Assembly (NCBI RefSeq): GCF_004211955.1
Contig: NZ_RHJI01000005.1
Location: 124,001 to 188,000 of the forward strand
Length of the DNA stretch: 64,000 nt
Direction: 5' to 3'
From: Escherichia sp. E1V33
Lineage (GTDB): Bacteria > Pseudomonadota > Gammaproteobacteria > Enterobacterales > Enterobacteriaceae
Below, piece by piece: positions 55,315-64,000 of the stretch (its first letter is position 1; every line of letters begins with the position of its first letter). The position numbers and the translations under genes were made by a program. The notes beneath the pieces were generated by a model. It was not told where the DNA came from. It did not search any database and worked only from the letters and a program-made list of their open reading frames with translations.

Positions 55315-57927
55315 TTAAGCCAGCGCTTTAGTTATCTTCTCGTACAAATCGCCAGAGAGATTTTCCAGCCCTTTCAACTGCTCCAGCGCCGCACGCATTT
55401 TCTCCTGACGTTTGGCATCGTAACGTTTCAGGCGAATCAGCGGCTCAATCAGACGTGAAGCCACCTGCGGGTTACGGCTGTTGAGGTCGGTAAGCATTTC
55501 CACCAGGAACTGATAACCACTGCCATCTTCGGCATGGAACGCTGCCGGGTTACTGCCCGCAAATGCGCCAATCAACGAACGAATACGGTTCGGGTTACTC
55601 ATGGTAAATGAGCGATGCTGCAACAGACCACGCACCGTCTCCAGCACGTTCGCCGCCGGGCTGGTGGCTTGCAGGATAAACCATTTATCCATCACCAGTC
55701 CGTCCTGATGCCACTTATCGTCGTATTCCTGCATCAACTTGTCACGACATGGCAGCTGTGCGGCAACCGCCGCGGAAAGCGCCGCCAGCACATCAGTCAT
55801 ATTGTTTGCTTCGTGGAACTGCTTGCTCACCAGCACATCAGCCAGATGCGTGTCACCAAAAGCGAGGAAGCGCAGGCAGGCATTACGCAGAGTGCGTTTT
55901 GCAATATCTTCATGCTCAACGCGGTACTCGCTCTGGTAATTCGCGTTGTAAATAGCCAGCAGCTCATCCGCCAGTTCAGTCGCCAGAGTACGAGTGAGTG
56001 CTTCGCGTACTTCGGCAATAGCAATCGGGTCGATGATATCGAACAGTTCAGCCATTTCATTGACGGATGGCAGAGTCAGAATTTCTGCCGCCAGCGCCGG
56101 ATCGATTTTTTCATCGAGCAGCACCGCGCGGAAAGCATCGGCAACATGTACCGGCAGAGACAGCGGCTGCCCTTGCTGATGACGGGCGACGTTCAGCTTG
56201 ATGTAGGTTGCCAGCAGGCTTTGCGCCGCATCCCAGCGCGAGAAATCATTACGCGCATGACGCATCAGGAAGGTCAGTTGCTGATCGCTCCACTTATATT
56301 CCAGTTTCACCGGCGCGGAGAATTCGCACAGCAGCGCAGGCACCGGCTGGAAGTAGACGTTATCAAAGATAAAGGTCTGTTCCGCTTGAGTAACATTCAG
56401 CACGGAATTCACCGGATGACCGCCTTTCTGCAACGGGATCACTTTACCTTCGTTATCATACAGTTCGATGGCAAACGGAATATGCAGCGGCTGTTTTTCT
56501 GCCTGATCCGGCGTAGCAGGCGTACGCTGGCTGATGGTCAGCGTGTACTGCTCAGTTTCTGGATTGTAGTCGTCTTTGACGGTCACAACCGGCGTACCGG
56601 ACTGGCTGTACCAACGGCGGAAATGGGAGAGATCGATATTCGACGCATCTTCCATCGCCTGAACAAAATCGTCGCAGGTCGCTGCACTGCCATCATGGCG
56701 CTCAAAATAAAGCTGCATCCCTTTCTGGAAGTTTTCTTCGCCCAGCAGAGTGTGGATCATACGGATCACTTCCGCGCCCTTCTCGTAAACGGTCAGGGTG
56801 TAGAAGTTGTTCATCTCAATCACCATGTCCGGGCGGATTGGGTGCGCCATCGGGCTGGCATCTTCCGCAAACTGCAATCCGCGCATGGTGCGCACGTTGT
56901 TGATACGGTTTACCGCGCGGGAACCAAGGTCAGAGCTGAATTCCTGATCGCGGAACACGGTTAAACCTTCTTTCAGGCTGAGCTGGAACCAGTCGCGGCA
57001 GGTCACACGGTTACCGGTCCAGTTATGGAAATATTCGTGACCAATAACGCGTTCAATATCGAGGTAGTCTTTGTCGGTCGCGGTGTCGGTGCGGGCCAGC
57101 ACATACTTGGAGTTAAAGATATTCAGACCTTTATTCTCCATCGCGCCCATGTTGAAGAAATCTACTGCGACGATCATATAGATGTCGAGGTCATACTCCA
57201 GACCGAAGCGTTCTTCATCCCATTTCATGGAGTTTTTCAGCGAGGTCATCGCCCACGGCGCGCGATCGAGGTTGCCGCGATCGACATACAGCTCCAGCGC
57301 CACTTCGCGACCAGAACGCGTGGTGAAGGTATCACGCAGTACATCAAAGTCGCCTGCCACCAGCGCAAACAGGTAGCACGGTTTCGGGAACGGGTCCTGC
57401 CATTGTACCCAGTGACGTCCGTTTTCCAGTTCGCCTTGCGCAACGCGGTTACCGTTGGAAAGCAGGAACGGGTATTTGGTTTTATCGGCAATAATTTTGG
57501 TGGTAAAACGCGCCAGTACATCCGGGCGGTCGAGATAATACGTAATATGGCGGAAACCTTCGGCTTCACACTGGGTGCAAAGCGCATCGCCTGACTGATA
57601 AAGCCCTTCCAGCGCAGTATTCGCCGCCGGGCTTATTTCATTCACAATCTTGAGCGTAAAACGCTCCGGTAAATTACTGATGACCAGTGCGCCCTCTTCT
57701 TCCTTCCAGGCGGTCCACGGCTCATCATTAATATGAACAGAAACCAGTTTAAGATCTTCGCCATCAAGACGAAGCGGAGCATCTGATGCACCATGACGGA
57801 CAGCCTGGCTGACCGCGGTAACGACCGTCTTTTGCGCGTCGAGGTCAAAGGTCAAGTCAATATCAGTAATCTGGTAATCCGGCGCACGATAATCGTGACG
57901 GTATTTGGCTTGTGGCTGTTGAGTCAT
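55315..57927 (-). CDS. pepN: Aminopeptidase N
   Basis: PepN (870 residues) is the main M1 zinc aminopeptidase of the cytoplasm. The exopeptidase motif GAMEN is in FFNMGAMENKGLNIF (about 260-265) and the zinc site HEYFH with a downstream Glu in VIGHEYFHNWTGNRV (about 297-301) and LKEGLTVFRDQEF. Ends in TKALA. Length equals K-12. It is divergent from pncB across a 265-bp gap. Confidence 0.98.
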   Translation of the reverse strand: MTQQPQAKYRHDYRAPDYQITDIDLTFDLDAQKTVVTAVSQAVRHGASDAPLRLDGEDLKLVSVHINDEPWTAWKEEEGALVISNLPERFTLKIVNEISPAANTALEGLYQSGDALCTQCEAEGFRHITYYLDRPDVLARFTTKIIADKTKYPFLLSNGNRVAQGELENGRHWVQWQDPFPKPCYLFALVAGDFDVLRDTFTTRSGREVALELYVDRGNLDRAPWAMTSLKNSMKWDEERFGLEYDLDIYMIVAVDFFNMGAMENKGLNIFNSKYVLARTDTATDKDYLDIERVIGHEYFHNWTGNRVTCRDWFQLSLKEGLTVFRDQEFSSDLGSRAVNRINNVRTMRGLQFAEDASPMAHPIRPDMVIEMNNFYTLTVYEKGAEVIRMIHTLLGEENFQKGMQLYFERHDGSAATCDDFVQAMEDASNIDLSHFRRWYSQSGTPVVTVKDDYNPETEQYTLTISQRTPATPDQAEKQPLHIPFAIELYDNEGKVIPLQKGGHPVNSVLNVTQAEQTFIFDNVYFQPVPALLCEFSAPVKLEYKWSDQQLTFLMRHARNDFSRWDAAQSLLATYIKLNVARHQQGQPLSLPVHVADAFRAVLLDEKIDPALAAEILTLPSVNEMAELFDIIDPIAIAEVREALTRTLATELADELLAIYNANYQSEYRVEHEDIAKRTLRNACLRFLAFGDTHLADVLVSKQFHEANNMTDVLAALSAAVAAQLPCRDKLMQEYDDKWHQDGLVMDKWFILQATSPAANVLETVRGLLQHRSFTMSNPNRIRSLIGAFAGSNPAAFHAEDGSGYQFLVEMLTDLNSRNPQVASRLIEPLIRLKRYDAKRQEKMRAALEQLKGLENLSGDLYEKITKALA

Positions 57928-58100
57928 AAATAACCTTTAGCATCTTTTATAGAGTCTGGTGTTCAGTCTATTCCTGTTGCGTAAATCTCGCTACGCAGAA
58001 TCTTCATCTTTTCAGGTACAAACGCTTTTATTGCTACATTTGTATAACATACAGCGCGCAACGCTATCGACCATAAAGGTGGCATATGGTGTGATCGGGG

Positions 58101-58128
58101 TTCAATAAATTGCGAAACAAGGTATACT
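58101..58128 (+). promoter_or_regulatory. pncB promoter
   Basis: TTCAAT (58101-58106) and TATACT (58123-58128) are spaced by 16 bp, placing the transcript start near 58135, just before the NadR box. Confidence 0.65.
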
Positions 58129-58145
58129 CCAGCAGTTTCCTAAGA

Positions 58146-58163
58146 TGTTTATTGTACTAAACG
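58146..58163 (+). promoter_or_regulatory. NadR operator of pncB
   Basis: TGTTTA-TTGTAC-TAAACG matches the NadR palindrome TGTTTA-N6-TAAACA at eleven of twelve arm positions. It lies 30 bp upstream of the pncB start, within the expected early transcribed region, and would shut off NAD salvage when NAD is ample. Confidence 0.85.
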
Positions 58164-58192
58164 CTCCCGTAAGAGGACGCTACTGCGCACCT

Positions 58193-59395
58193 ATGACACA
58201 ATTCGCTTCTCCTGTTCTGCACTCGTTGCTGGATACAGATGCTTATAAGTTGCATATGCAGCAAGCCGTGTTTCATCACTACTATGATGTGCATGTCGCG
58301 GCGGAGTTTCGTTGCCGTGGTGACGATCTGCTGGGTATTTATGCCGATGCTATTCGTGAACAGGTTCAGGCGATGGAAAACTTGTGCCTGCGGGATGATG
58401 AATATCAGTGGCTCTCTGCCCTGCCTTTCTTTAAAGCCGACTATCTCGACTGGCTGCGTGAATTCCGCTTTAATCCGGAACAGGTCTCTGTTACCAACGA
58501 TAACGGTAAGCTGGATATTCGTTTAAGCGGCCCGTGGCGTGAAGTCATCCTATGGGAAGTCCCTTTGCTGGCGGTGATTAGTGAACTGGTACATCGCTAT
58601 CGCTCACCGCAAGCCGACGTTGCGCAAGCCCTCGACACCCTGGAAAGCAAATTAGTCAACTTCTCGGCGTTAACCGCCGACCTTGATATGTCTCGCTTCC
58701 ATCTGATGGATTTCGGCACTCGCCGCCGCTTCTCCCGTGAAGTCCAGGAAAGCATCGTTAAACGCCTACAACAGGAAAAGTGGTTCGTTGGCACCAGTAA
58801 TTACGATCTGGCGCGTCGTCTTTCCCTTACGCCAATGGGAACCCAGGCTCACGAGTGGTTCCAGGCACACCAGCAAATTAGCCCGGTTCTTGCCAACAGC
58901 CAACGTGCCGCTCTTGCTGCCTGGCTGGAAGAATATCCCGATCAACTGGGGATTGCGTTAACCGACTGTATTACGATGGATGCATTCTTACGTGATTTCG
59001 GCGTGGAGTTTGCCAGCCGCTATCAGGGCTTGCGCCATGACTCTGGCGACCCGGTAGAATGGGGCGAAAAAGCGATTGCACATTATGAGAAACTGGGAAT
59101 TGACCCGCAAAGCAAAATACTGGTTTTCTCCGACAATCTGGATTTACCTAAAGCGGTTGAGCTTTATCGCCACTTCTCTTCTCGCGTGCAATTAAGTTTT
59201 GGCATTGGTACACGCCTGACTTGTGATATTCCTCAGGTAAAACCCTTGAATATCGTGATTAAACTGGTGGAGTGTAACGGTAAACCGGTGGCGAAACTTT
59301 CTGACAGTCCTGGCAAAACTATCTGCCATGACAAAGCGTTTGTCCGCGCGCTACGTAAAGCGTTCGACCTTCCGCATATTAAAAAAGCCAGTTAA
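58193..59395 (+). CDS. pncB: Nicotinate phosphoribosyltransferase PncB
   Basis: PncB (400 residues) joins nicotinate and PRPP, with ATP hydrolysis, to form nicotinate mononucleotide in NAD salvage. The phosphorylated His lies in the GLRHDSGDP region, with [16 protein letters not shown] and [12 protein letters not shown] as other active-site stretches. The start [22 protein letters not shown] gives K-12 length; the 16-codon upstream extension includes the NadR operator region and is rejected. Confidence 0.97.
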   Translation: MTQFASPVLHSLLDTDAYKLHMQQAVFHHYYDVHVAAEFRCRGDDLLGIYADAIREQVQAMENLCLRDDEYQWLSALPFFKADYLDWLREFRFNPEQVSVTNDNGKLDIRLSGPWREVILWEVPLLAVISELVHRYRSPQADVAQALDTLESKLVNFSALTADLDMSRFHLMDFGTRRRFSREVQESIVKRLQQEKWFVGTSNYDLARRLSLTPMGTQAHEWFQAHQQISPVLANSQRAALAAWLEEYPDQLGIALTDCITMDAFLRDFGVEFASRYQGLRHDSGDPVEWGEKAIAHYEKLGIDPQSKILVFSDNLDLPKAVELYRHFSSRVQLSFGIGTRLTCDIPQVKPLNIVIKLVECNGKPVAKLSDSPGKTICHDKAFVRALRKAFDLPHIKKAS

Positions 59396-59403
59396 TATCA
59401 TCA

Positions 59404-59428
59404 GGGAGCCATCGAGGCTCCCTTTTTT
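59404..59428 (+). terminator. Intrinsic terminator of pncB
   Basis: GGGAGCC-ATCGA-GGCTCCC followed by six T residues. Confidence 0.93.
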
Positions 59429-59563
59429 GCCTTTTATTCTGAAATCTTTCGCCGCATCTGCGAATTCTGCTTGTCTGATTGCAGATGCCAGGTAACATAG
59501 GTATCCCCCCACTGACGGGTGGACAAGTGTTTATTTTTTCCGACTATTAACAGAGAGAATATT

Positions 59564-60964
59564 ATGAGCGTTGTGCCTGTAGCCGACGTACTCCAGGGCC
59601 GCGTAGCCGTTGACAGCGAAGTCACCGTGCGCGGATGGGTACGTACCCGCCGAGATTCAAAAGCTGGCATCTCCTTCCTCGCCGTTTATGACGGTTCCTG
59701 CTTTGATCCTGTACAGGCTGTCATCAATAATTCTCTGCCCAATTACAATGAAGACGTACTGCGTCTGACCACCGGTTGCTCGGTTATTGTGACGGGTAAA
59801 GTCGTGGCATCGCCAGGCCAGGGGCAACAATTTGAAATTCAGGCCAGCAAGGTTGAGGTAGCAGGTTGGGTTGAAGATCCCGATACTTATCCGATGGCCG
59901 CAAAACGCCACAGTATTGAATATCTGCGTGAAGTCGCTCACCTGCGTCCGCGCACTAACCTGATTGGCGCAGTAGCACGCGTTCGCCATACGCTGGCGCA
60001 GGCGCTGCATCGCTTCTTTAACGAGCAGGGCTTCTTCTGGGTTTCTACGCCGCTTATTACCGCGTCTGATACCGAAGGCGCTGGCGAAATGTTCCGCGTT
60101 TCAACGCTGGATCTGGAAAACCTGCCACGTAACGATCAGGGTAAAGTCGATTTCGATAAAGACTTCTTTGGTAAAGAGTCTTTCCTGACCGTATCTGGTC
60201 AGTTGAACGGCGAAACCTATGCCTGTGCGCTGTCGAAAATTTATACCTTCGGCCCGACCTTCCGTGCTGAAAACTCCAACACCAGCCGTCACCTGGCGGA
60301 ATTCTGGATGCTGGAGCCAGAAGTCGCGTTTGCTAATCTGAACGATATCGCCGGTCTGGCTGAAGCAATGCTGAAATATGTCTTCAAAGCCGTTCTCGAA
60401 GAACGTGCTGACGACATGAAATTCTTCGCTGAACGCGTGGACAAAGATGCTGTAAGCCGCCTGGAGCGTTTCATTGAAGCAGACTTCGCCCAGGTTGATT
60501 ACACCGAAGCAGTCACCATCCTTGAAAACTGCGGTAAGAAATTTGAAAACCCGGTTTACTGGGGTGTAGATCTCTCTTCCGAGCATGAGCGTTATCTGGC
60601 GGAAGAACACTTTAAAGCACCGGTAGTGGTGAAAAACTATCCGAAAGACATTAAAGCGTTCTATATGCGCCTTAACGAAGACGGTAAAACCGTTGCCGCA
60701 ATGGACGTTCTGGCGCCGGGTATCGGTGAGATCATTGGTGGTTCGCAGCGTGAAGAGCGTCTGGACGTGCTGGACGAGCGCATGCTGGAGATGGGCCTGA
60801 ACAAAGAAGATTACTGGTGGTATCGCGATCTGCGTCGCTACGGTACTGTTCCACATTCCGGTTTCGGTCTTGGCTTTGAACGCCTGATTGCCTACGTGAC
60901 CGGCGTACAGAACGTGCGTGACGTGATTCCTTTCCCACGTACTCCGCGTAACGCCAGCTTCTAA
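59564..60964 (+). CDS. asnS: Asparaginyl-tRNA synthetase
   Basis: AsnS (466 residues) is a class IIb aminoacyl-tRNA synthetase. The N-terminal OB fold (about 1-100; [26 protein letters not shown]) binds the tRNA anticodon. The catalytic domain shows motif 2 [21 protein letters not shown] and motif 3 GFGLGFERL. The ATG follows AGAGAG; an upstream frame extension is not supported. Near identical to K-12. Confidence 0.98.
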   Translation: MSVVPVADVLQGRVAVDSEVTVRGWVRTRRDSKAGISFLAVYDGSCFDPVQAVINNSLPNYNEDVLRLTTGCSVIVTGKVVASPGQGQQFEIQASKVEVAGWVEDPDTYPMAAKRHSIEYLREVAHLRPRTNLIGAVARVRHTLAQALHRFFNEQGFFWVSTPLITASDTEGAGEMFRVSTLDLENLPRNDQGKVDFDKDFFGKESFLTVSGQLNGETYACALSKIYTFGPTFRAENSNTSRHLAEFWMLEPEVAFANLNDIAGLAEAMLKYVFKAVLEERADDMKFFAERVDKDAVSRLERFIEADFAQVDYTEAVTILENCGKKFENPVYWGVDLSSEHERYLAEEHFKAPVVVKNYPKDIKAFYMRLNEDGKTVAAMDVLAPGIGEIIGGSQREERLDVLDERMLEMGLNKEDYWWYRDLRRYGTVPHSGFGLGFERLIAYVTGVQNVRDVIPFPRTPRNASF

Positions 60965-60980
60965 TTCATCACTTCCTGAA

Positions 60981-61007
60981 AGAGTCAGCGCACGCTGGCT
61001 CTTTTTT
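60981..61007 (+). terminator. Intrinsic terminator of asnS
   Basis: AGAGTCAGCG pairs with CGCTGGCTCT (one T-G pair) and is followed by six T residues. Confidence 0.92.
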
Positions 61008-61358
61008 ATCCCCTTCTGTCAAGTTATCTGTTTGTCAAGTCAATCAATCTATTTGCAACCCCTCAAGCCCCCTCTTCCTGTTACGGAATATTTCTCTGAA
61101 ATATTTGCGAACAAAAAATTAACCCACAGTCTTATTGCGGATTAGCAATTTCTTAGCTGATAGCACAATTTTTATACTTATTTTTGGCTTTCTGGACGCC
61201 TGAAAGCGTGATTCAGCGAGACGGCGGGGAAAAATGATCAGAAAGAAAATTTCCGTTTAGTTAATTTAAATATAAGGAAATCATATAAATAGATCAAATC
61301 CACTGCAAATATCATTAAAGCCCAATGGAAATATGACGGCGTTCACAAAGTTCCTTAA

Positions 61359-61421
61359 ATTTTACCTTTGGTTACATATTTTTTCTTTTTGTAACTATAT
61401 CTTTATCTTTGTAGCACTTTC
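61359..61421 (+). promoter_or_regulatory. OmpR boxes F1-F3 upstream of ompF
   Basis: Three about 20-bp AT-rich units in phase carry the OmpR-type pattern TTTACxTTTGGTTACATATT, TTTTCTTTTTGTAACTATAT and CTTTATCTTTGTAGCACTTT. They correspond to the K-12 F1, F2 and F3 sites, with changes in F2 (TTGTAACTATAT here). The -35/-10 region follows directly. Confidence 0.82.
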
Positions 61422-61569
61422 ACGGTAGCGAAACGTTAGTTTGAATGGAAAGATGCCTGCAGATACATAAAACACCAAACTCTCATCAATAGTTCCGTAA
61501 AGATTCATTGACAGAATTTATTGGCGGCAGTGGCAGGTGTTATAAAAAAAACCATGAGGGTAATAAATA

Positions 61570-62640
61570 ATGATGAAGCGCAATATTCTGGCAGTGATTG
61601 TCCCTGCTCTGTTAGTAGCAGGTACTGCAAACGCTGCAGAAATCTATAACAAAGATGGCAACAAAGTAGATCTGTACGGTAAAGCTGTCGGTCTGCATTA
61701 TTTTTCCAAGGATAACGGTGAAAACAGTTACGGTGGCAATGGTGACATGACCTATGCCCGTCTTGGTTTTAAAGGGGAAACTCAAATCAATTCCGATCTG
61801 ACCGGTTACGGTCAGTGGGAATACAACTTCCAGGGTAACAACTCTGAAGGTGCTGACGCTCAAACTGGCAACAAAACCCGTCTGGCATTCGCTGGTCTGA
61901 AATACGCTGACGTAGGTTCTTTCGATTACGGTCGTAATTACGGTGTTGTTTATGACGCACTGGGCTACACCGATATGCTGCCAGAGTTCGGTGGTGATAC
62001 CGCATACAGCGATGACTTCTTCGTAGGTCGTGTAGGCGGCGTTGCTACCTACCGTAACTCCAACTTCTTTGGTCTGGTTGATGGCCTGAACTTCGCAGTT
62101 CAGTACTTGGGTAAAAACGAGCGTGACACTGCACGTCGTTCTAACGGCGACGGTGTTGGCGGTTCCATCAGCTACGAATTCGAAGGCTTTGGTATCGTTG
62201 GTGCTTATGGTGCAGCTGACCGCACCGACCTGCAAGAAGCTCAGCCTCTCGGCCAGGGTAAAAAAGCTGAACAGTGGGCAACTGGCCTGAAGTATGATGC
62301 AAATAACATCTACCTGGCAGCGAACTACGGTGAAACCCGTAACGCTACCCCGATCACTGGCGGCTTTGCCAACAAAACGCAAGACGTTCTGTTAGTTGCG
62401 CAATACCAGTTTGACTTTGGTCTGCGTCCGTCCATCGCTTACACCAAATCTAAAGCGAAAGACGTAGAAGGCATCGGTGATGTTGATCTGGTGAACTACG
62501 TTGAAGTGGGCGCAACCTACTACTTCAACAAAAACATGTCCACCTATGTTGACTACATCATCAACCAGATCGATTCTGACAACGCGCTGGGTGTAGGTTC
62601 TGATGATACCGTTGCTGTAGGTATCGTTTACCAGTTCTAA
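61570..62640 (+). CDS. ompF: Outer membrane porin OmpF
   Basis: OmpF (356 residues) is a 16-strand trimeric porin with a 22-residue signal peptide ending ANA. The eyelet loop 3 ([19 protein letters not shown]) with its PEFGGD motif is intact. K-12 OmpF has 362 residues; the difference is a six-residue loss in a surface loop, where ITNKFTNTSGFANK is replaced by ITGGFANK. A few exchanges occur elsewhere (for example [15 protein letters not shown]). It ends at a strong terminator. Confidence 0.98.
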   Translation: MMKRNILAVIVPALLVAGTANAAEIYNKDGNKVDLYGKAVGLHYFSKDNGENSYGGNGDMTYARLGFKGETQINSDLTGYGQWEYNFQGNNSEGADAQTGNKTRLAFAGLKYADVGSFDYGRNYGVVYDALGYTDMLPEFGGDTAYSDDFFVGRVGGVATYRNSNFFGLVDGLNFAVQYLGKNERDTARRSNGDGVGGSISYEFEGFGIVGAYGAADRTDLQEAQPLGQGKKAEQWATGLKYDANNIYLAANYGETRNATPITGGFANKTQDVLLVAQYQFDFGLRPSIAYTKSKAKDVEGIGDVDLVNYVEVGATYYFNKNMSTYVDYIINQIDSDNALGVGSDDTVAVGIVYQF

Positions 62641-62664
62641 TAGCAGACCTCTTTGTTAAATGCC

Positions 62665-62695
62665 GAAAAAACAGGACTTTGGTCCTGTTTTTTTA
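62665..62695 (+). terminator. Intrinsic terminator of ompF
   Basis: AAAACAGGAC (62668-62677) pairs with GTCCTGTTTT (62682-62691) around a short loop, with more T residues following. Confidence 0.93.
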
Positions 62696-62823
62696 TGCCT
62701 TCCAGAGCAATCTCACGTCTTGAAAAAACAGCCTGCGTTTTCATCAGTAATAGTTGGAATTTTGTAAATCTCCCGTTACCCTGATAGTGGACTTCCCTTC
62801 TGTAACCATAATGGAACCTCGTC

Positions 62824-64000
62824 ATGTTTGAGAACATTACCGCCGCTCCTGCCGACCCGATTCTGGGCCTGGCCGATCTGTTTCGTGCCGATGAACGTCC
62901 CGGCAAAATTAACCTCGGGATTGGTGTATATAAAGATGAGACGGGCAAAACCCCGGTATTGACCAGCGTTAAAAAAGCTGAACAGTATCTGCTCGAAAAT
63001 GAAACCACCAAAAACTACCTCGGCATTGACGGTATTCCTGAATTTGGTCGTTGTACTCAGGAACTGCTGTTTGGTAAAGGTAGCGCCTTAATCAATGACA
63101 AACGCGCACGTACAGCCCAGACCCCAGGTGGTACCGGTGCATTACGTGTAGCTGCCGATTTCCTGGCAAAAAATACCAGCGTTAAGCGTGTGTGGGTGAG
63201 CAACCCAAGCTGGCCAAACCATAAGAGCGTATTTAACTCTGCGGGTCTGGAAGTTCGTGAATACGCTTATTACGATGCGGAAAATCACACTCTGGACTTC
63301 GACGCTTTAGTTAACAGTCTGAACGAAGCTCAGGCCGGTGACGTTGTCTTGTTCCACGGTTGCTGCCATAACCCTACCGGCATCGATCCTACACTGGAGC
63401 AATGGCAAACACTGGCGCAACTTTCTGTTGAGAAAGGCTGGCTGCCGCTGTTTGACTTCGCTTACCAGGGTTTCGCCCGTGGTCTGGAAGAGGATGCTGA
63501 AGGTCTGCGCGCTTTCGCAACTCTGCATAAAGAGCTGATCGTCGCCAGTTCCTACTCTAAGAACTTTGGCTTGTACAACGAGCGTGTTGGCGCTTGTACT
63601 CTGGTTGCCGCAGACAGTGAAACTGTCGATCGTGCATTCAGCCAGATGAAAGCAGTAATTCGCGCAAACTATTCTAACCCACCGGCTCACGGGGCTTCGG
63701 TTGTTGCCACAATTCTCAGCAACGATGCTTTGCGTGCAATCTGGGAACAAGAGCTGACCGATATGCGCCAGCGTATTCAGCGTATGCGTCAGTTGTTTGT
63801 TAATACGCTGCAGGAGAAAGGCGCAAACCGCGACTTTAGCTTTATCATCAAACAGAATGGTATGTTCTCCTTCAGTGGCCTGACTAAAGAACAGGTACTG
63901 CGTCTGCGCGAAGAGTTTGGCGTGTATGCAGTTGCTTCTGGTCGAGTGAACGTAGCCGGAATGACACCAGATAACATGGCGCCGCTGTGCGAAGCGATTG
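62824..64000 (+). CDS. aspC: Aspartate aminotransferase AspC (3' end cut by window)
   Basis: The frame from ATG at 62824 is open to the window end, giving 392 of the usual 396 residues. AspC is the PLP enzyme that interconverts aspartate/2-oxoglutarate and oxaloacetate/glutamate. The Schiff-base lysine is in [16 protein letters not shown], with NPTGID for substrate-carboxylate contact and PGGTGALR for the PLP phosphate. Only the last few residues and the stop lie outside. Confidence 0.97.
   Translation, partial: MFENITAAPADPILGLADLFRADERPGKINLGIGVYKDETGKTPVLTSVKKAEQYLLENETTKNYLGIDGIPEFGRCTQELLFGKGSALINDKRARTAQTPGGTGALRVAADFLAKNTSVKRVWVSNPSWPNHKSVFNSAGLEVREYAYYDAENHTLDFDALVNSLNEAQAGDVVLFHGCCHNPTGIDPTLEQWQTLAQLSVEKGWLPLFDFAYQGFARGLEEDAEGLRAFATLHKELIVASSYSKNFGLYNERVGACTLVAADSETVDRAFSQMKAVIRANYSNPPAHGASVVATILSNDALRAIWEQELTDMRQRIQRMRQLFVNTLQEKGANRDFSFIIKQNGMFSFSGLTKEQVLRLREEFGVYAVASGRVNVAGMTPDNMAPLCEAI

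Larger units (their letters stand above)
60965..61569 (+). promoter_or_regulatory. asnS-ompF intergenic region (ompF control region)
   Basis: This 605-bp AT-rich region holds the asnS terminator at its start and the ompF regulatory DNA. A distal OmpR site and IHF sites known from K-12 are expected around 61100-61320, but I did not map them exactly. The promoter-proximal OmpR boxes are listed separately. The ompF leader, target of the antisense RNA MicF in E. coli, runs to the AGGGTAATAA sequence before the start codon. No gene is seen. Confidence 0.7.

Noticed and set aside
55615-56964. 449-codon plus-strand open frame inside pepN
   Set aside because: It is the antisense shadow of the well-conserved pepN gene; the translation is rich in His/Arg/Gln as expected from reverse reading and matches no domain.
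61612-62382. 256-codon minus-strand open frame inside ompF
   Set aside because: Antisense shadow caused by the strong codon bias of ompF; no start signal or domain.

Overview
The window is chromosomal DNA of an Escherichia (E. coli or a very close relative). Nearly every gene is recognisable at close to full length as an ortholog of the E. coli K-12 segment from cbpA to aspC (about 21-23 min), in the same order but read in the opposite direction to the K-12 map. Species or phylogroup cannot be fixed from sequence reading alone. Diverged alleles of appA, ompA, ompF and the elf genes, together with the absence of several K-12 blocks, show that it is not a K-12-like strain. I see no insertion sequence, prophage, integrase or CRISPR array.

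Layout. (1) 1-1885: accessory cassette with the 3' end of a LysR-type regulator, a DadA-like FAD amino-acid dehydrogenase and a RidA-family imine deaminase, placed next to cbpA where K-12 has yccE/agp. (2) 2099-3324: cbpA-cbpM. (3) 3479-3960: scar of the trimethylamine-N-oxide (tor) locus, where a truncated and frameshifted torD abuts the last 23 codons of torS; torT, torR, torC and torA are gone. (4) 4032-6429: yccM and the cold-shock cluster gnsA/(ymcE)/ymcF/cspG/cspH. (5) 6417-16213: appCBXA (cytochrome bd-II oxidase and periplasmic phosphatase) and hyaABCDEF (oxygen-tolerant hydrogenase 1), two linked anaerobic or stationary-phase operons. The K-12 etk-etp-gfc capsule block is absent between appA and cspH. 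(6) 16618-29847: serT tRNA, yccA, tusE, yccX, rlmI, hspQ, yccU, yccT, mgsA, helD, yccFS, sxy, sulA, ompA, matP. (7) 30033-43639: lonH, fabA, rmf, pqiABC, uup, rlmKL, ycbX, zapC, pyrD. (8) 43750-50527: the elfADCG-ycbUVF chaperone-usher fimbrial operon. (9) 50882-55118: ssuEADCB alkanesulfonate uptake and desulfonation. (10) 55315-64000: pepN, pncB, asnS, ompF and aspC (cut by the window end).

Functional connections. HyaA-B-C take electrons from H2 into the quinone pool, which AppC/AppB can oxidise. PqiABC forms an envelope lipid-transport path. SsuE supplies FMNH2 to SsuD for sulfonates imported by SsuABC. The DadA-like dehydrogenase would make imino acids that the adjacent RidA-like protein can hydrolyse. 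Visible control sites include a LexA box (sulA), sigma-32 promoter (hspQ), CpxR box (yccA), FadR/FabR sites (fabA), a PurR site and start-site hairpin (pyrD), a NadR box (pncB), OmpR boxes (ompF) and a sigma-S -10 element (cbpA). REP/BIME clusters lie at four intergenic points.

The most unusual items are the amino-acid dehydrogenase/imine deaminase cassette, the tor deletion scar, loss of the ymcE start codon inside a conserved ymcF frame, and a structured element between rlmKL and ycbX. No wholly new biological system is evident; most of the window is ordinary core genome.
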